Source: Aquisalimonas sp. (GTDB taxonomy: Bacteria > Pseudomonadota > Gammaproteobacteria > Nitrococcales > Aquisalimonadaceae). From it: 8,849 nucleotides of DNA. The notes beneath the pieces are model-generated. The model saw only the letters and a list, made by a program, of their open reading frames with translations, did no database searches and had not been told where the DNA came from. Made by a program: the position numbers and the translations under genes. Location: positions 1-8,849 of the forward strand of contig SLMR01000061.1 of assembly GCA_007133445.1 (NCBI GenBank). The letters are read 5' to 3'. How positions within the stretch are numbered: position 1 is the first letter of the stretch; the number at the start of each line of letters is the position of its first letter. Below, one piece after another: positions 6,828 through 8,849 of the stretch.

Positions 6828-7580
6828 TCAACCGGCCCCTTCGCCCATGGCCGCAAGTAGCTCACGGACGTGGCCGGCGTGGCGCCGGCTGACCTCCAGG
6901 CGCGTGCCGAGACCCCGCAGGACCAGGTAGTAGCGACCGCCTTCCTGCTTCTCCAGGCCCGCGAGCCGATCCCGCGCCACCAGAGCATTACGATGGACAC
7001 GGACGAAACGCCCGCCGAACTCGTCCTCCAACTGGCGCAGGGACTCCTCGATCAGGTCCTCGCCGCCGGTGTGAAAGACACTCACGTACTTGTTGTCGGC
7101 ACGGAAGTACAGGATGTCGGCCACCGGCAGTAACTCCAGGGCACCGCGCCGCCGACAGAGGATGTGGTCCCTCGGCCCGTCGCCGCCGCCAGCCTGCGTC
7201 CCCAGGGCTTCCAGCTGCGGCCGCGTGATACGGCGGGCCCGCTCCAGGGCCTGCTGCAGCCGGTGCCGACGGACCGGCTTTACAAGATAATCGACGGCCT
7301 GGGCTTCGAAGGCCGCGAGCGCGTGCTCGCCGTAGGCCGTGACGAAGATGACCGCCGGTGGCGCGTCGGCATCAACCAGGACGCGTGCGGCGGCAACGCC
7401 GTCGGTGCCGGGCATGCGGATGTCCATGAGCACCACGTCCGGCCTATGCTCCCGGGCAAGCCGGATGGCCTCGTCGCCGTCACGGGCACCGGCCACCACC
7501 TCGTGTTCCCCCAGGTCGGCCACCTGTTGAGCAAGACGCTCACGTGCCGGGGCTTCATCATCGACGATGAGTATGCGCAT
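6828..7580 (-). CDS. algR: LytTR-family response regulator, AlgR-like
   Basis: This is a two-component response regulator that binds DNA through a LytTR domain. The 250-residue product matches the length of Pseudomonas AlgR (248). It starts MRILIVDDEAPARERL, with acidic residues D7 and D8. The phosphoacceptor is D53 in VVLMDIRMPG, with T81 in FVTAYGEHA and K101 in DYLVKPV. The C-terminal LytTR domain covers about 138-245 (ILYFRADNKYVSVF, then RFVRVHRNALVAR). The ATG at 7580 has GGAGGAG just upstream; the open frame extends 28 codons further, but that part has no receiver-domain homology and overlaps the kinase gene. The gene overlaps the 3' end of the kinase gene by 23 bp, so it is almost certainly its partner. 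In Pseudomonas, AlgR controls alginate and type IV pilus genes; the targets here are unknown. Confidence 0.95.
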   Translation of the reverse strand: MRILIVDDEAPARERLAQQVADLGEHEVVAGARDGDEAIRLAREHRPDVVLMDIRMPGTDGVAAARVLVDADAPPAVIFVTAYGEHALAAFEAQAVDYLVKPVRRHRLQQALERARRITRPQLEALGTQAGGGDGPRDHILCRRRGALELLPVADILYFRADNKYVSVFHTGGEDLIEESLRQLEDEFGGRFVRVHRNALVARDRLAGLEKQEGGRYYLVLRGLGTRLEVSRRHAGHVRELLAAMGEGAG

Positions 7581-8658
7581 CCGCTCCTCCGTCACTGCCT
7601 CCCTGTGTTGCAGCCTCTGCCTGGCGATACGGCAGGTGCAAACAGACACGATACCGGTCGGCATCGGTGGCCGTCAGCAGGTGCGCCGCGCTGCCGAAGG
7701 CGTGCTGCAGCCGCTCGGCCACGTTGGCCTGGGCCATCCCCAATCCGCTCTGCGAGGCACTGTCCCTGTCGCTGGTGGGCAGCGGGTTGTCCACGCAGAT
7801 CATCAGGGTCCGGGCCTGGCGCTGGCCGAGGATGCGGATGACCCCGCCGTCGCGACGCGGTTCAATGCCGTGGTAGACGGCGTTCTCCAGCAGCGGCTGC
7901 AATGTCAGTGGCGGCAGGTGGGCGTCGCCCGGAAGCCCGTCAATCTGCCACACCACCGCGAGCCGCTCCCCGAGGCGCAGCTGTTCCATGTGCAGGTAGC
8001 CCTCGGCCAGACGGATCTCGTCCTCCAGACGCGCCAGTTCGTCACCGGATTCCAGGCTGGCGCGGAACAGGTCGGCCAGGTCCTCTACGGCGGTCTCCGC
8101 CTGCTCAGGCCGGGCGCGGATCATCGAAGCGATGGTGTTGAGGCTGTTGAACAGGAAATGCGGACGAATACGTGCCTGCAGGGCCTGGAGCCGGGCAGCG
8201 GAGGCATTCTCGATCCGGCGCCGCCAGTCCTCTTGCAGGTAGAAGTAGCGTAGAACCACTGCGGCGACCAGGGCGGCAATGCCAAGGCTGCGGGCCATGA
8301 ACCCGGGCGAACTGCTACCGCTCTCGGCAAGCACGAGCCCCCAGGCCAACCAGGCCACCACGGCGGTGATGGCGAGCACCATCAGCCAGGCGATGAGGCC
8401 GGCGTTGTGGGGACGCATGCGGGCTAGCCAGCTGCGGCTCAGGCACAAGGCCAGGGTGCAGCCCAGGGCAATCCACTGGACGTACAGGGTATAGAGGCTC
8501 AACGCCTGCCAGCGGTCCACGCCCGGGGGCTGGGCAAGAACCAGCACGAACACCAGCAGCTCGGCGATGACCACCACCACCAGGATGGTTCGCAGGTTGC
8601 AGAAGTCGGGCAGGAAGCCGGAAGTGGCCGGCGTGTCAGTTGTCTGGTTCTTGTCCAT
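7558..8658 (-). CDS. algZ: LytS-type membrane sensor histidine kinase, AlgZ/FimS-like
   Basis: Predicted inner-membrane sensor kinase partner of the adjacent AlgR-like regulator, 366 residues. After a short hydrophilic start containing FLPDFCN (15-21, typical of AlgZ proteins as I recall the family) there are four hydrophobic segments at about 24-43, 53-74, 88-110 and 124-140, with no large periplasmic sensor domain. The histidine-kinase region follows: LQARIRPHFLFNSLNTIASM with the likely phospho-acceptor H167, then the ATP-domain N-box LTLQPLLENAVYHG (N259), and a terminal SGLGMAQANVAERL (304-317). The first glycine box, normally DNGxG, reads DNPLP (290-294), so ATP binding may be altered. 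The ATG at 8658 is chosen because the protein begins here in the expected place. Its ribosome binding site is weak, and the frame stays open upstream to the window edge without recognisable homology. Confidence 0.9.
   Translation of the reverse strand: MDKNQTTDTPATSGFLPDFCNLRTILVVVVIAELLVFVLVLAQPPGVDRWQALSLYTLYVQWIALGCTLALCLSRSWLARMRPHNAGLIAWLMVLAITAVVAWLAWGLVLAESGSSSPGFMARSLGIAALVAAVVLRYFYLQEDWRRRIENASAARLQALQARIRPHFLFNSLNTIASMIRARPEQAETAVEDLADLFRASLESGDELARLEDEIRLAEGYLHMEQLRLGERLAVVWQIDGLPGDAHLPPLTLQPLLENAVYHGIEPRRDGGVIRILGQRQARTLMICVDNPLPTSDRDSASQSGLGMAQANVAERLQHAFGSAAHLLTATDADRYRVCLHLPYRQAEAATQGGSDGGADAHTHRR
7584..7590 (-). promoter_or_regulatory. Ribosome binding site that fixes the algR start
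   Basis: GGAGGAG on the minus strand, inside the end of the kinase gene. Its upstream GGAGG is 5 nt from the ATG at 7580. It supports translation starting at MRILIVDDE and not at codons further upstream in the same frame. Confidence 0.8.
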
Positions 8659-8849
8659 GGCGCGCCGCTGGGCCGTTTGCCGTTCAGTGTGGTGGGTGAG
8701 AGAGCGCGCGGCAAGCGGCGGGGGCAGCCGCACTGATATACTGCCGCGCAGGTCACGGACGGGGCGCACGGACCGCAGCGGCGGGCGAGCACCCTTTACC
8801 GTGGCGGTATCCCGGAGTCGTCGATTGCGGACACGCTGTGAATACATCC
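8659..8849. promoter_or_regulatory. Non-coding region upstream of algZ, probably shared with a divergent gene
   Basis: These 191 bases contain no frame with recognisable protein. The frame continuous with algZ reads as an arginine- and proline-rich translation without a ribosome binding site. The region is GC-rich apart from a short AT island at 8734-8742 and TTTACC at about 8794-8799. In relatives the gene divergent from algZ is often argH; nothing of it is visible here. The algZ promoter presumably lies in this stretch, but on the minus strand I see only weak candidates (TATATC, 8742 down to 8737, without a good -35). Confidence 0.55.
8734..8742 (+). promoter_or_regulatory. Candidate extended -10 promoter element facing right
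   Basis: TGATATACT on the plus strand fits an extended -10 (TG, one base, then TATACT, five of six matches to TATAAT). The hexamer at the expected -35 position, about 8714-8719, is poor, which extended -10 promoters tolerate. It points out of the window toward the presumed divergent gene, and would start transcription near 8749. Confidence 0.4.

Noticed and set aside
4650..6860. A 736-codon open frame on the plus strand, opposite hemX, hemD and hemC
   Set aside because: It runs antisense to three well-recognised genes, has no family resemblance, and is explained by third-position GC bias that removes stop codons from the opposite strand.
6993..7010. Resemblance to an AlgR binding box (CGTTTCGTCC on the minus strand)
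   Set aside because: It lies within the algR coding sequence in a conserved part of the LytTR domain and matches only loosely the Pseudomonas box as I remember it.
8659..8847. N-terminal extension of the sensor kinase to an ATG at 8847
   Set aside because: The added residues are Arg/Pro rich without homology, and the region contains promoter-like sequence. The start at 8658 gives the usual AlgZ-like beginning, although its own ribosome site is weak.

Overview
The window is ordinary chromosomal core sequence from a high-GC gammaproteobacterium. The gene order and protein style suggest a Chromatiales/Ectothiorhodospiraceae-like or related halophilic lineage. That placement rests on synteny, the strongly GC-biased third codon positions and recognisable gammaproteobacterial family members. 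No marker gene fixes the genus. I saw no mobile elements, CRISPR array, tRNA or rRNA, and no defence or secondary-metabolite genes.

Layout. The left quarter reads rightwards: the C-terminal part of a MaeB-type malic enzyme (1-1347, cut by the window edge), then a complete zinc-free NADPH:quinone oxidoreductase (1379-2359). A 61-bp gap (2360-2420) holds two perfect inverted repeats and a third small hairpin, and separates these genes from a convergent leftward block. Read in its own direction, that block is a LytS-type sensor kinase (AlgZ/FimS-like, 8658-7558), a LytTR response regulator (AlgR-like, 7580-6828), hydroxymethylbilane synthase hemC (6722-5781), uroporphyrinogen-III synthase hemD (5777-4983), hemX (4975-3662) and hemY (3665-2421). 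The last 191 bases (8659-8849) hold no convincing gene. They look like the regulatory region between algZ and a divergent neighbour outside the window, which in related genomes is often argH.

How the genes fit together. HemC and HemD carry out consecutive steps of tetrapyrrole synthesis, from porphobilinogen to hydroxymethylbilane to uroporphyrinogen III. HemX and HemY are membrane-anchored accessory proteins that accompany them in many gammaproteobacteria. The junctions are tight: hemC-hemD are 3 bp apart, hemD-hemX 7 bp, hemX-hemY overlap by 4 bp (ATGA) and algZ-algR overlap by 23 bp. This implies translational coupling in two blocks, algZR and hemCDXY, separated by a 105-bp leader that may carry its own promoter. 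The arrangement algZ-algR-hemC-hemD-hemX-hemY is a known conserved synteny, familiar from Pseudomonas.

I found no evidence of an undescribed system. The points most worth a second look are a 15-bp minisatellite that encodes a Thr/Asp/Glu tract at the HemX N-terminus, the hairpin cluster between the convergent genes, the altered ATP-lid motif of the sensor kinase, and two candidate regulatory regions.
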